Both the position numbers and the translations under genes were made by a program. 64,000 bases of DNA, from NCBI GenBank assembly GCA_037957365.1, contig JARHVA010000006.1, forward strand, positions 6,821,001-6,885,000. Direction: 5' to 3'. Below are positions 44,660 to 57,675 of this stretch, piece after piece (position 1 is the first letter of the stretch; the number at the start of each line of letters is the position of its first letter). Under the pieces are notes generated by a model, which had not been told where the DNA came from, did no database searches, and was given only the letters and a program-made list of their open reading frames with translations. The DNA is from Torreya grandis (Eukaryota > Streptophyta > Pinopsida > Cupressales > Taxaceae).

Positions 44660-47600
44660 GGTTATTATCAAACACTCATGGTGCAACTAGTGTGATATTA
44701 ATTAAATTTAATGAAATACCCTAACACGGTAAGTTCCACCCCACATGAAGGATGTGACCTTGAGAGGATTTATCCCACAATCACTAGTTAACTAATAATA
44801 GTGATGTTCATAAATGCCACCATATGGCATAAGTTTTTCCAATACGAAAAGAGTCTTGAGCGTGAAAAGCCTAAAATATTATGTGGTTAGTTTAATCAAT
44901 TAAATAATGTTACTCCCCCTTAATAATAAATGCTTCATGGTTATGTTGTGATTATTATTGAACACTCATAATGGTGCAACCAATGCGATATTAATTACAT
45001 TTAATAAAATACCCTATCATGGTATGTTCACCCCATATGAAGGCCACGACCTTGAAAGGTTTTATCTCATATTCACTAGTTAACTAGTGATAGTGATGTT
45101 CATAAATGCCACCACATGACATAAGCTTTACTAATAGGAAAAGAGTCTTGGGGGTGAAAATCCCAAAATATTATATGATTAATTTAATTAATTCCTCCTT
45201 ATTAACAAGTGATTCATGGTTGTGTTACAGTAATTATCGAACACTCATAACGATGTAGCCATTATGATATTAATTATATTTAATGAAATACCCTAACATA
45301 GTAAGTTACACACCACACAAAGGCAACAACCTTGAGAGGATTTATCCCACATTCACTAGTTAACTAGTGATAGTGATGTTCATAAATGCCACCACATGAC
45401 ATAAGCTTTGCCAATAGGGAAAGATTCTCGAGGCTGAAAATCTCAAAATATTATGTGATTAATTTAATTAATTAAACAATATTGCTCCCCCTTACTAACA
45501 AATGCTTCATGGTTGTGTTATGGTTATTATCAAACACATGATATTAATTAAATTTAATGAAATACCCTAACATGGTAAGTTCCACCCCACATGAAGGTCA
45601 TGACCTTGAGATGATTTATCGTAAATTCACTAGTTAACTAGTGATAGTGATGTTCATAAACACCACCACATGACATAAGCTTTGCCAATAGGAAAAGAGT
45701 CTCAAATTTGAAAAACCTAAAATATTATGTGATTAATTTAATTAATGAAATAATATTACTCCCCCTTACTAACAAATGCTTCATGGTTGTGTTATAGTTA
45801 TTATCGTACACTCATAATGGTGTAGCCAATGTAATATTAACTAAATTTAATTAAATACCCTATCATTGTATGTTCATCCCACATGAAGGCCATGGCCTTG
45901 AGAAGATTTATCACATATTTACTAGTTAACTAGTGATAGTGATGTTCATAAACACCACCACATTACATAAGCTTTGGCAATAGGGAAAGAATCTCGAGGG
46001 TGAAAAGCCTAAAATATTTTATGATTAATTTAATTACTTAAACAATATTACTCCCCCTTACTAAAAAATGCTCCATGGTTGTATTATGGTTATTATTGAA
46101 CACTCATAATAGTGCAATAAGTGTGATATTAATTAAATTTAATGAAATACCCTAACACGGTAAGTTCCACCTCACACGAAGGCCATGACCTTGAGAGGAT
46201 TTACTCCACATTCACTAGTTAACTAGTGATAGTGATGTTCATAAATCCCATCACATGACATAAGCTTTGCCAATAGAAAAATATTCTCGAGAGTGAAAAT
46301 CCTAAAATATTATGTGATTATTTTAATTAATTAAATAATATTACTCCTCTGTACTAACAAATGCTTCATGGTTGTGTTATAGTTATTATCGAGCACGCAT
46401 AATGATACAACCAATGTGATATTAATTAAATTTAATGAAATAACCTAACACATAAAGTTCCACACCACATGAAGGCCATGACTTTGAGAGGATTTATCAC
46501 ATATTCACTAGTTAACTAGTGATAGTGATGTTCATAAATGCCACCACATGACATAAGCTTTGCCAATAGGGAAAGAGTCTCGAGGGTGAAAAGCCCAAAA
46601 TATTATGTGATTAATTTAATTAATGAAATAATATTACTCCCCCTTACCAACAAATGCTTCATGGTTGTGTTATAGTTATTATTGAACACTCATTACGGTG
46701 TAGTTAGTGTAATATTAATTAAATTTAATAAAACACCCTATCACTGTATATTCATCCCACATGAAGGCCATGGTCTTGCGATGATTTATCCCACATTCCC
46801 TAATTAACTATTGATAATGATGTTCATAAATGACAACACATGACATAAGCTTTGCGAATTGGGAAAGAGTCTTGAGGCTGAAAAGCCCAAAATATTATGT
46901 GATTAATTTAATTAGTTAAATAATATTAATCTCCCTTACTAACAAATACTTCATGGTTGTGTTACAATTATTATTGAATATTGATAATGGTGCAACCGGT
47001 GTGATATTAATTAAATTCATTTAAAAACCCTAACATGGTAAGTTCCACCTCATATGAAGGCCATGACCTTGAGAGGATTCATCCCACATTCACTAGTTAA
47101 CTAGTGATAGTGATGGTCATAAACACCACCACATGACCTAAGATTTGCCAATAGGGAAAGAGTCTCAAGGGTGAAATGCCTAAAATATTATGTGGTTAAT
47201 TTAATTATTTAAATAATATTACTGCCCCTACTAATAAATATTTCATGGTTGTGTTATGATTATTATCAAACACTCATAAAGATACAACTAGTGTGATAAT
47301 AATTAAATTTAATGAAATACCCTAATAGGTAAGTTTCAAACCACACAAAGGCCATGACCTTGAGAGGATTTATACCACATTCACTAGTTAACTAGTAAGA
47401 GTGAAGTTTATAAATACCACCATATGACATAAGTTTTGCCAATATAGAAAGAGTCTTGAGGGTAAAAATCTTGAAATATTATGTGATTAGTTTAATTAAT
47501 TAAATAATGTTACTTCCTCTTAATAATAAATGCTTCATGGTTATGTTATGGTTATTATTGAACACTCATAATAGTGCAACAAGTGTGATATTAATTAAAT

Positions 47601-50547
47601 TTAATGAAATACCCTATCATGTTATGTTCAGCCCACATGAAGACCATGACCTTGAGATGTTTTACCTCATGTTCACTAGTTAACTAGTGATAGTGATGTT
47701 CATAAACACGACCGTATGACATAAGCTTTGCCAATATGGAATGAATCTCAAGGTTGAAAATCCCAAAATATTATGTGATTAATTTATTTAATTAAATATT
47801 ATTACACCCCCTTATTAACATATGATTCATGGTTGTGTTACGGTTATTATCGAACACTCATAATGGTGTAGTGATTGTGATATTAATTAAATTTAATGAA
47901 ATACCCTAATGTGGTAAGTTCCACACCACATAAAGGCCATGACCTTGAGAGGATTTATCCCACATTCACTAGTTAACTTATGATAATGATATTCATAAAT
48001 GCTATCACATGACATAAGATTTGCCAATAGGGAAAGAGTCTCACAGGTGAATAGCCCAAAATATTATATGATTAATTTAATTAGTTAAATAATATTACTC
48101 CCCCTTACTAACAAATGCTTTATGGTTATGTTACAGTTATTATCAGATACTCATAATGGTGCAACCAGTGTGATATTAATTAAATTTAATGAAATACCCT
48201 AACATGGTAAGTTCCACCCCACATGAAGGCCATGACCTTGAGAGGATTTATCACACATTCACTAGCTAACTAGTGATAGTGATGTTCATAAATGCCACCA
48301 CATGACATAAGTTTTGCCAATAGGGAAAGAGTCTTAAGGTTGAAAAGCCTAAAATATTATGTGATTAATTTAATTAATGAACTAATATTACTCCCCCTTA
48401 CTAACAAATGCTTCATGATTGAGTTACAGTTATTATCGAACACTCATAATGGTGTAGCTAGTGTAATATTAATTAAATTTAATGAAATACCCTATCGTTG
48501 TATGTTCATCTCATATGAAGGCCATGGCCTTGAGGGGATTTATCACACATTTACTAGTTAACTAGTGATAGTGATGTTCATAAATGCCACCACATTACAT
48601 AATCTTTGTCAATAGGGAAAGAATCTCGAGGGTGAAAAGTCTAAAATATTTTATGATTAATTTAATTACTTAAATAATATTACTTCCCCTTACTAACAAA
48701 TGCTTTATGGTTGTATTATGGTTATTATCAAACACTCATAGCAGTGCAATGAGTGTGATATTAATTAAATTTAATGAAATATGCTAATACAGTAAGTTCC
48801 ACCCCACACGAAGGCCATGACCTTAAAATTATTTACCCCACATTCACTAGTTAACTAGTGATAGTGATGTTCATAAATCTCACTGCATGACATAAGCTTT
48901 GCCAATAGGGAAAGAGTCTCAAGGGTGAAAATACTAAAATATTATGTGATTATTTTAAGTAATTAAATAATAATACTCCTTACTAATAAATTCTTCATGG
49001 TTGTGCTACAGTTATTATCAAACACTCATAACGATACAACTAGTTTGATATTAATTAAATTTAATGAAATAACCTAACACAATAAGTTCCACCCCACATG
49101 AAGGCCATGACTTTGAGAGGATTTATCGCACATTAACTAGTTAACTAGTGATATTAATGTTCATAAATGCCATCACATGACTTAGGCTTTGACAATAGAG
49201 AAAGAGTCGTAAAGGTGAAAATCTCAAAGTATTATGTGATTAATTTAATTAATTAAATAATATTACTCCCCCTTACTAACAAATGCTTCAAGGTTGTTTT
49301 ACGATTATTATCAAATACTCATAATGATGCAACTAGTGTGATATTAATTAAATTTAATGAAATACCCTAACATGATAAGTTCCACCCGACATGAAGGCCA
49401 TGACCTTAAGAGGATTTATCCCACATTCACTAGTTAACTAGTCATGGTGATGTTCTTAAATGCCATCACATGACATAAGATTTGCCAATAGGGAAAGAGT
49501 CTTGAGAGTTAAAATATGAAAATATTATGCAATTGATTTAATTAATTAAATAATATTACTTTCCTTTACTAACAAATGCTTCATGGTTGTGTTATGGTTA
49601 TTATCGAACACTCATAATGTTGTAGTCAGTGTGATATTAATTAAATTTAATGAAATACCCTAACACGATAATTTCCACCCCACATGAAGGTCTTGACCTT
49701 GAGAGGATTTATCCCACATTCACTAGTTAACTAGTTATAGTGATGTTCATAAACACCACCACATGACATAAGCTTTGCCAATAGGGAAAGAGTCTCTAAG
49801 GTGAAAAGATTGAAATATTATGTAATTAATTTAATTAAATAAATAATATTACTCATCCTTAATAAAAAAATATTCATTGTTGGGTTATGGTTATTATCAA
49901 ACACTCATAATGATGTAGCCAGTGTGATATTAATTATATTTAGTGAAATACTCTAACACAATAAGTTCCATCCCACACAAAGGCCATGACCTTGAGAGGA
50001 TTTATCCTTCATTCACTAGTTAACTAGTGATAGTGATGTTCATAAACACCACCACATGCCATAATCTTTGCCAATAAGGAAAGTGTCTTGAGAGTGAAAA
50101 TCTCAAAATACTATGCAATTAATTTAATTAATTAAATAATATTACTCCCCCTTACTAAAAAATGCTTCATGATTATGTTATAGTTATTATCGAACACTCA
50201 TAATGTTGTAGCTAGTGTGATATTAATTAAATTTAATGAAATACCCTAACATAATAAGTACCACCCCAAATGGAGGCCATGATCTTGAGAGGATTTATCT
50301 AACATTAACTAGTTAATTAGTTATAGTGATGTTCATAAATGCCACCATATGACATAAGCTTTGCCAATAGGGAAAGAGTCTTGAGGGTGAAATACCAAAA
50401 TATTATATGCTTAATTTAATTAATTAAATAATATTACTCCCCCTTAATAAAAAATTCTTCATGGTTTGTGTTATGGTTATTATCAAACATTCATAATGGT
50501 GCAACCAATGTGATATTTATTAAATTTATTGAAATACCCTAACACAA
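44655..50547. repeat. satellite array, right segment (~20 copies)
   Basis: Same ~292 bp monomer as 19051-23476, about 20 copies, each with the GAGTCT...GTGAAAA landmark and mostly with TCACTAGTTAACTAGTGA. Monomers about 2.6 kb apart share private variants (for example 44880/47480, 45010/47611, 46020/48652), so a nine-monomer higher-order pattern is visible. The array stops mid-monomer at 50547. Confidence 0.95.
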
Positions 50548-50609
50548 ATTCATCTTGATTCTCAACCATAACTTCATGTTGATGTTCCATGTTAGGATAA
50601 CTCTATAAT

Positions 50610-50886
50610 TTTACTATAAATAAAATTTAATCCAATGATGCTCCATCCAAACATGCTTCTTGGGCCTTCATATGGCAACTTGAGTGGCCTCATACTTTTT
50701 ATCAACTGCTACACGCTGCTCTAGCACTCCCATGAAGTCATGGCACAACTACTACCATGAGTTATCTTCATCTTGTTTATCAAGATTTGAACAAAATTCC
50801 TCAAACTCATCCCAAAAGGAGTCTTGTTCTAGATATTCTTTACCCCTCTTCATGAAAAGCCTCATCAAATGGTTGGAAAATATGCT
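50610..50886 (-). pseudogene. gag-like N-terminal fragment of element E
   Basis: Minus strand from about 50886 reads MRLFMKRGKEYLEQDSFWDE, then FEEFCSNLDKQDEDNSW, two adjacent TAG stops, LCHDFMGVLEQRVAVDKKYE and ATQVAI. Acidic, helical and coherent over ~80 codons. Position just downstream of the primer-binding site suggests gag. No known domain. Confidence 0.5.
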
Positions 50887-50998
50887 TGAGCTGCTAAAAC
50901 CAGCCGAAAGAGCATGAAGTCTCTATTGATGTTTTTATTTCCTTGAAAGGCTGATATGTAGAAGAACAAAACCAATAATCCTTCTATATTGGACCTTA

Positions 50999-51016
50999 GT
51001 CCCATCAGAGATGCCA
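50999..51016 (-). other. primer-binding site of element E
   Basis: Minus strand TGGCATCTCTGATGGGAC, resembling A (TGGTATGCCCAATGGGAC) and B (TGGCATGCCCGATGGGA). Confidence 0.55.
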
Positions 51017-51654
51017 AAAATAGTTATCACTTAGGAGTTCACCCTTGTGATAATGTGTTGCCTATTCTCACTCTTGTTGATCCAATTGAAAATCTCCAAG
51101 GTGTGGGTAACCTAGTATTGGATAGAATCTCTATAAAGGGATAGTTCCCTTGATGAATCACATAATTATAACACTAAACTACTCAAATTAAAACAAAAAG
51201 ATATAGAGAAAAGGGATATAATAAAACTAAATTAAAAAAATAGAGGTGATGTACCAAAATTGTGATCATTGGCTTCCTTGCTTATGCACAATGGAACAAA
51301 AATAAATCAACACACATACACAACTCCAAAATTAGGCACTCTTACATAATTATTTCATAGAGATGTAGAGAGATATATGGAATCATTATGAGGTGAAGCA
51401 TTCATCACCACATCTAAAATTTCATAAAAATTAAGAATACACACACTATGACCTATAAAATAAAACCTATATTGCATAGAGGTGAGCAAATTGGACACAA
51501 TCTAGTGAAAAAATTATTCACCATAATGTGAACATCAACAACTCATAAATTTACACTAGATAAAAGCATGGAATAAGACAAAATAATATTTTTATTATTT
51601 CCAAGGAATTTAAAAACTTTCCAAGAATATGATTTACAAAGGATAGATCAATGT

Positions 51655-52979
51655 TGATGCAAATCAACTTCTTACAAAGTCTCAACCCTGTAAAATGTAT
51701 AATCTTATCTCGACCTTAAGGGATTTCTTGTAGTCTTTTTTTGAATTTTATTTATTGTACAAATTTATTTCTTGTACCCTCTATCAATTTTTATCTCTCT
51801 AAAAATTTTCTAGGTTCAAAAAAATGTTCAGATAACTTTTCTAGCCTTAGGCCTCTTTTAATTAGGTCTCTCTAAGGTCTAATCCAACACACTCCTCTGT
51901 ATCCATATGTATGTACCCAATAATGCTATAAAAAATTAATATTATAGTATATTAATTCAATTTACATCAAATCATAAAGTTTTAGGTTTTTTTTTTTGGG
52001 TTAAAACTCCTAAAAATTGAGCTTCCTTCTATAAACCCTAATTCAAGGTTTGACTATTTTGTTCAGGCTCAAGAGGGCTTATTTTGATATTTTGACTTCT
52101 ATAAGACCTTTCAATGCAATGTGAAGGATGATAAATATATATTAAATCCTTCATCACCTTTTACAATCTTTATAAACTCTACTTGACACCTCTGCTAAAC
52201 ATTTCTATTGAATTTTGTGTTTGACTATGAAGGTATGTGTGGTTTCTATAGGTTTGTGTTATGTTTTTCAAAAATAAAATTGATACAAAAAGAAGCCTAA
52301 ATATATCAAGATAAAACACACAAATAAACTTAAGTAAACATGAAAAAATCTTAAAAAATAAATAATTTTTTCATAAACTTGTCTTTTTGATGTATTTCTT
52401 CATTGATCAATACACACAATCTACTTCAAATACACATACACAGGAAAACATGGCATTTTGTGTCTTTTCCTTCAAAACTAGGAGCTTTCATGATATTTTA
52501 TTGAAACCTGAAGCTCTAAAAACATTAATAAATAATAAAAAAATTAAAATACAAACTTTTTTATGTTTAATAACCATCAAACTACCTTTTGGGACCTTCC
52601 AATGGTCACTAAAGAGCTAGTTAGGAAATATGAACACATACAAAGTTGGTATTTTATACACTCATGAATTTGGACCCATGATATGGATTCATGGGGTATT
52701 TAGGAGACCATTAAAACTTTATTATACCTTGAAATTTTTTATCACACACTTCTACAGTACTAATTCTAAGCAAAACATTTAAAATTTCAAAATCTGAGTT
52801 TTGGTAAGAAAGTGGAAATTTGAAAGTTTATTAAGATAGGACTAAAAATAACTAATAGATTTGAAAAATAAGGATGTAATAAGCATAATAATACCTAATA
52901 TACCATCATAAATCCAAAATTTAAATAATAAAACCAAAATTGAAATGAAAACTATCCTAGAAGTTATGCTCCTGCATCA
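51655..52979 (-). repeat. 3' LTR of element C
   Basis: Plus strand TGATGCAAATCAACTTCTTA to CTCCTGCATCA. Aligns with both pieces of the right LTR, for example TTGATCAATACACACA at about 52403 and 62433. Contains no gene. Confidence 0.9.
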
Positions 52980-53003
52980 TACTCTCAGAGAATGAGAAAA
53001 AAA

Positions 53004-53205
53004 ACTCAAAAACTATTGTCTATAAATGTTTCCAGAATACTCCCATGAATTTTGATGTCATATTTAGGCATCCATGTAGTGTATTGAACTATTTGATGTT
53101 TTCATTTGACTATATACTTGAAATATTGCTTGTCTCTAGTTTGTTTGATCACTTTCTTATCGAGAATGCATTCCAATTCCTCGGATTTGGCTTGAGGCAA
53201 CTGTG
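53004..53205 (-). pseudogene. chromodomain at the C-terminus of element C integrase
   Basis: Minus strand reads LPQAKSEELECILDKKVIKQ, then TRDKQYFKYIVK, a TGA at the expected Trp, KHQIVQYTTWMPKYDIKIHG and SILETFIDNSF before the stop. ILDK, Y.KY.VKW and TW.P.YD are the conserved chromodomain blocks. In chromoviruses this domain directs integration toward modified chromatin. The pol stop is only ~25 bp from the 3' LTR, a compact chromovirus arrangement. Confidence 0.85.
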
Positions 53206-53219
53206 TTGCCAAATATGGA

Positions 53220-54511
53220 CCTAGTGTATCTATTCCTTATGATATTTGTTCACATTTTACTCATTTTTTTAATGGTGAAAGTATACAACATTAAGGATTG
53301 GTGATATGCCTACACCACTAGGTAATTCCAACTCATAAGTATTGTTAGCCAGCTTTCTAAGTACCTTACAATGTCTAATTTTGTTCATCTTTAGATTATT
53401 ATACTCACCTACTAGAAAAATTTCCTTCTGGAGATGAGCCAAAACCATGTCTCTAATCTAAAAGCTCACTTCTCTTCTACTTATATCTATTTTCTTTTTG
53501 TACTTTTCTACACTAACCTCTATATGCTTCCTTACCTATTGATGTACGTCTTTCATAACCATTGCAAATTCTTCACCTTTAACACTTCTCTTGTCCATAT
53601 GACTGATATTTATGATTTCAAACACTCCTTTAGGCTGCATACCATATATTATTTGGAAAAGACTCATGCCAATGCTCCTATTAGTGGAGTCATTATAGGC
53701 AAACTCTGCTTGAGGCAACATAAGATCCCACTACTTGGGATTATCCTTAGATAGACACCTCAATAGGTTCCCTAGCATTCTATTAACCACCTCCGTTTGA
53801 ACATATTTTTAAGGGTGGTAAGAAAAATGAAACTCAAGTTTGTGCCTAGCTTTCTCCATAGTTTCCTCAAAAAATAGCCAAGGAACTTAGTGTCTTTATT
53901 AGATATAATGTTTAATGTTAGTCCATGAAGTTTTAATATCTCCTTGAAAAATAAAATTGACACATGAGTGGCATCATTAGTATTACTACATGGAATGAAG
54001 TATTCCATTTTAGAAAATTTGTCCACAACTACGTATATTGAGTCAAAACCTCTTTGTGTCTGAGGTAGTTCCATAACAAAGTCCATGTTTATGGATTCCC
54101 AAGGCCTATTTGGGATTGGTAGAGGTTGCTACTAATGTGCTTACTTTTCTTACCTTTAGCCAATTTAGAAATTTTATATCTTTCAAAATATCTCCATAGT
54201 TTTGCTTACATATTAAGCCAATAATAGTGTCTAGTGAGCTAGTTCAACATCTTATCAAGCCCAAAGTGGCCTGCCATACTTCCACTATGCTTTCATTCAA
54301 TCAAATTCTCCCTTATTGAGCTTCTTGGCACACATAGTTTCACCCCCTTAAACAATAATCCATCTTGTAAGACACAATCCAACCATGTCTCTTTGTTGAG
54401 TATAGTTGGGTGCTTGCAAACATTGTATGATTCCTTTAAGTCTTCATCATATTTATACATTTCCTTGAGTGACTCAATTAAAAAACTCTCAAGTTGTATC
54501 TCATGCACCAA
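53220..54511 (-). pseudogene. integrase of element C
   Basis: Region before the core at 54511-54293 includes DCVLQDGLLFKGVKLCVP. The core starts [20 protein letters not shown] (first Asp), [13 protein letters not shown], and [18 protein letters not shown], where the second Asp remains in SNKD. A frameshift then removes the Glu segment. The next frame, 53721-53536, reads LPQAEFAYNDSTNRSIGMSL and YGMQPKGVFEI. The barrel VLAHLQKEIFLVGEYNNLKM leads to the chromodomain. Confidence 0.87.
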
Positions 54512-54549
54512 AAAGACTCTCTTACTTAATGCATCTGTAACCTTATTAC

Positions 54550-54930
54550 TTTGTCCTTACTTATGATTGATGGTGAAAGTGAAATAATGCATGTAATCCA
54601 CCCACTTCATGTGCCTTTGTTTTAGTTTGGAATAATTGGTAATGAATTGAAGTGCATGATTTTATATATATACAATTAACTCCTTTGACATTAGATAATG
54701 CTTTCATTTCTTCAATGATTGTACCATTTCATAGAACATGAGTCATACTATGAGTACTTCTTGGCATCATTTAAATTTTCACTAAAATGGGCTATAGGTC
54801 TATACTCTTGGCTTAGTATAGCCCTTAGTGCCACTCCACTTGCATCACATTCTATTTGAAACACTTTGTTGAAGTCTAGAAATGTTAATATAGTTGTTCC
54901 ATTATCCTTTACTTCAAGTATTAGAAACAT
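54550..54930 (-). pseudogene. RNase H domain of element C
   Basis: The frame 54930-54748 reads ILTFLDFNKVFQIECDASGV, with the catalytic Asp in CDAS, then ALRAILSQEYRPIAHFSENL. The remainder is out of frame, with HYFTFTINHK-like text near 54580. Confidence 0.78.
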
Positions 54931-55151
54931 TTATCAAAATTTTCACTCTAAACAAAACTCTTCTTGTCCTCCTTAATGGTGTCTATGATAGGAGCTCATA
55001 TCCCACTAAACTTCTTGTAGAAACTTGCAAGATCATGCAAGCTTATTACCTCTCCAGTTGTCATAGGTGTTGGCCACTCCATGATTTCCTTCATCTTGAT
55101 CTTATCCATATTTATCATGCCTTGAAGGATGAAGAATCAAAGGTATAATAG

Positions 55152-55850
55152 TTATGACTTCATAAACTCACACTTATTGAGGTTGATTAACAACCTTTCT
55201 TCTTGTATCCTCCTGATGACTAGATACAAATGATGAAGATGCTCCTCTTTACTATGGCTGTAGAAAAGTATGTCATCTATGTATATCACTACAAACTTGC
55301 CTATAAAATATTTGAGGACTTCATTCATAATCCACATGAATGTTTTTGGTGAATTGATCAAACCAAATGGCATAACCAATCATTCTTATGATCCTTCATT
55401 TATTTTGAAAATAGATTTCCACTCATCCCCTTGTTTGATCTTAATCTGATAGTACCCACTCTTGAGATAAATTTTGGAAAAATAGCTTTTTCCACTCAAT
55501 CAATCCATAAAATATTCCATCCTAAGAAGTGGAAACCTATATCTAAAAGTGATCTTGTTAATAGCCCTAAAGTTAGTAGACATTCTCCACTCACCTTCCT
55601 CTTAGGCAGAAACATTGTAGGTACTGCACAAAGACTAAGAATTTCTTTGATCAATCCTTTGTCTATAAGCTCTTGAAATGGTCTCTCAATCTGTCATTTT
55701 ATTTAGGGATCATCTTATAAGATGCCTTTTTAGGAAAGCTTGCTCCAGAAGCAAATTCTATATGATGAGTTATGTTCCTCATAAGTGGCAATGTACTTGG
55801 CTGCTCATCAACCACAATTTATGCATAGTCCTCCAATATGTCTTAGATTT
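55152..55850 (-). pseudogene. reverse transcriptase of element C
   Basis: Motif A near 55460 reads KIYLKSGYYQIKIKQGDEWK, with Tyr in place of the catalytic Asp (GAT to TAT). After a stop at Gly/Trp it continues MPFGLINSPKTFMWIMNEVL and VVIYIDDILFYSHSKEEHLH, where YIDD is encoded at 55272-55283. The fingers at 55600-55850 are in several frames. Confidence 0.88.
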
Positions 55851-56149
55851 CATGAGGAAACTCATTAATTTTGGTGGATTTAATAATAGTTATAGGATTT
55901 AATACAAATAAAAATCCCAACTCATCTTCATTCATGGCATATAAAAACTCTTTACAACTTACCAACATCACATTTGACCCAACTTGTTGGTCATTATCTT
56001 CATCCTTCACGGGAAGCAAGGTATGAATAACTCCATCTTTGACTAAGGTGTACACATTCATCATACCATCATTAGTGGTTTTCTTATCATATTACCAAGG
56101 CCTCCTGAAAATCACATGATAAACATCCATAGGGATCACATCATAAAGG
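55851..56149 (-). pseudogene. protease-to-RT linker of element C
   Basis: The frame 56064-55843 starts MMNVYTLVKDGVIHTLLPVK and includes SCKEFLYAMNEDELGFLFVL, ending STKINEFPHEI. Similar acidic linkers precede reverse transcriptase in chromoviruses. No catalytic motif. Confidence 0.5.
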
Positions 56150-56431
56150 ACCTTATCCTTTTACCTTCCAACTTGAAATTCCACCCAAATTTGATCACTT
56201 ACCAAAACTTACTAACCTTTGTTCAACCATGAGACCTTGTATGGTAAGGGGGTGAGGCAACTTATTCAATCCAATTTTACTAACCATTTCAACATAAACT
56301 AGATTATCTATATTTCTTGAATCTATGAGCATTTTACAACATTTTCTTTGGCATTTGCAAGAAGTCATTAAAAGAGTTTTCCTTTTTGGTGGCTCCTTCT
56401 CCTTGGGTGTCTTGATCAACACCCTCCTCAT
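56150..56431 (-). pseudogene. protease of element C
   Basis: The frame reads CKCQRKCCKMLIDSRNIDNL, where IDSRN replaces the expected IDSGS/T, so the catalytic Gly is lost. VSKIGLNKLPHPLTIQGL follows. Confidence 0.75.
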
Positions 56432-56559
56432 TAGAAATTATTCTCTTACCTTAGGTTATTCCACAAGTGATGAAGAATAAACACTCTCCTCCTCTACTTG
56501 TTATGTAATCTAATTTTTTTCTTTGATTCTTGGACTCCCTACTAGCTGATCTTTTGGCC

Positions 56560-57567
56560 ACTCCCATGATCTATGTCTAACAAACTTGTTGCAATTAAAT
56601 CATCTTCTTATAAAACTGCCTGATCCTCTACCCCTTGATCCATATCCACCCTTAAAATAAGGACTTCTACCTCTAAATCATCCTATTGAACTAGATGCTA
56701 CTCATGTGAGGTAATAGACTTTCCTTAGCTTCTTTGTGAATATCCTCTACCTCCTTACTGACCCCTACCTCTATTTTATTAGTTTTATTTCCTATTGAGT
56801 TTGTGTTTAGATTTCAATGCCAACTGGTATCATTCTTCTAGTGTCTTTAGACAAATAAGAATCAACTCATCTTACAAGTTATATCTCAAACCATTGAGAT
56901 ACCTAGCCACCTTGTCATTATCATCTTCCATATGACCTGATCTAATGCTTAGTTTGTAGAACTCTTCAATATACTCTCTTACCCCCATCTTTTTCTATTT
57001 CAAGTTTTAAAATTTCTAGTACAAGTTGGTGATGTAGTCACTGGGCAAGAATTTGATCTTCAATTTTGTAACCATCCTATCTCAAGACTTGATCTCAACT
57101 TTTCCTTTATTCTTTCTCTCATCCTGTATGTAATCCTACCAAAGGGATGCATGTCCCTTCAACTTAGTCCTAGCAAAATTCACATGTTACTCTTCTTGTA
57201 CATCCTTAAAATCAAAGTATTTATCCAACTCTCTTATCCAATCAAAGGCATTATTTTACAATGAGGATACCTACATATATTTGAAGATCTAGTTTGGGCT
57301 AGATCCCTACCCTTTCACCACCTTTAACAATCTCTCAAACTTTTACTCTTCAATCTCTCTCTCCTCATCTTCTAATTTTGGTGCCTATGGTTTTTCTTCC
57401 TCTTGGTCACTCAAATTAGTTATGACTATTCCCATTATCTTATTAACCTCAATTTCTATGATTTTGGTATCAAATTTTACTTCAAGGTTCGTTAACTCTT
57501 GAAATATAACATCTCCCATCTGTATGGTTGTTGTCCTCTCACCTATTGCATTCCTCCTTGGTGGCAT
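56560..57567 (-). pseudogene. gag of element C
   Basis: Start codon at 57567 gives MPPRRNAIGERTTTIQMGDV, typical of chromovirus gag. The capsid-like part follows in broken frames: KFERLLKVVKG near 57300, MIMTRWLGISMV near 56900. A zinc-knuckle remnant FNCNKFVRHRSWEW lies near 56590; its first and last Cys are lost. Frequent stops. Confidence 0.72.
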
Positions 57568-57662
57568 CTTCTCTTCTCTCAAGTAATATTTCAAACAACT
57601 TTTGGCTTCTCTTTCTCTAAATTAATTTATCCTTATCCACTTAACTCAATGTTTATTTTTTT

Positions 57663-57675
57663 GTATTTGATACCA
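57663..57675 (-). other. primer-binding site of element C
   Basis: Minus strand TGGTATCAAATAC; the first eight bases match initiator tRNA-Met, the rest has diverged. Three bases separate it from the LTR. Confidence 0.7.

Noticed and set aside
19051..50547. Centromere call for the satellite
   Set aside because: Tandem array and higher-order pattern alone do not show centromere function; no CENH3 or cytological evidence.
50684..50917. 77-codon plus-strand frame
   Set aside because: Antisense of the more coherent acidic gag-like reading of element E.
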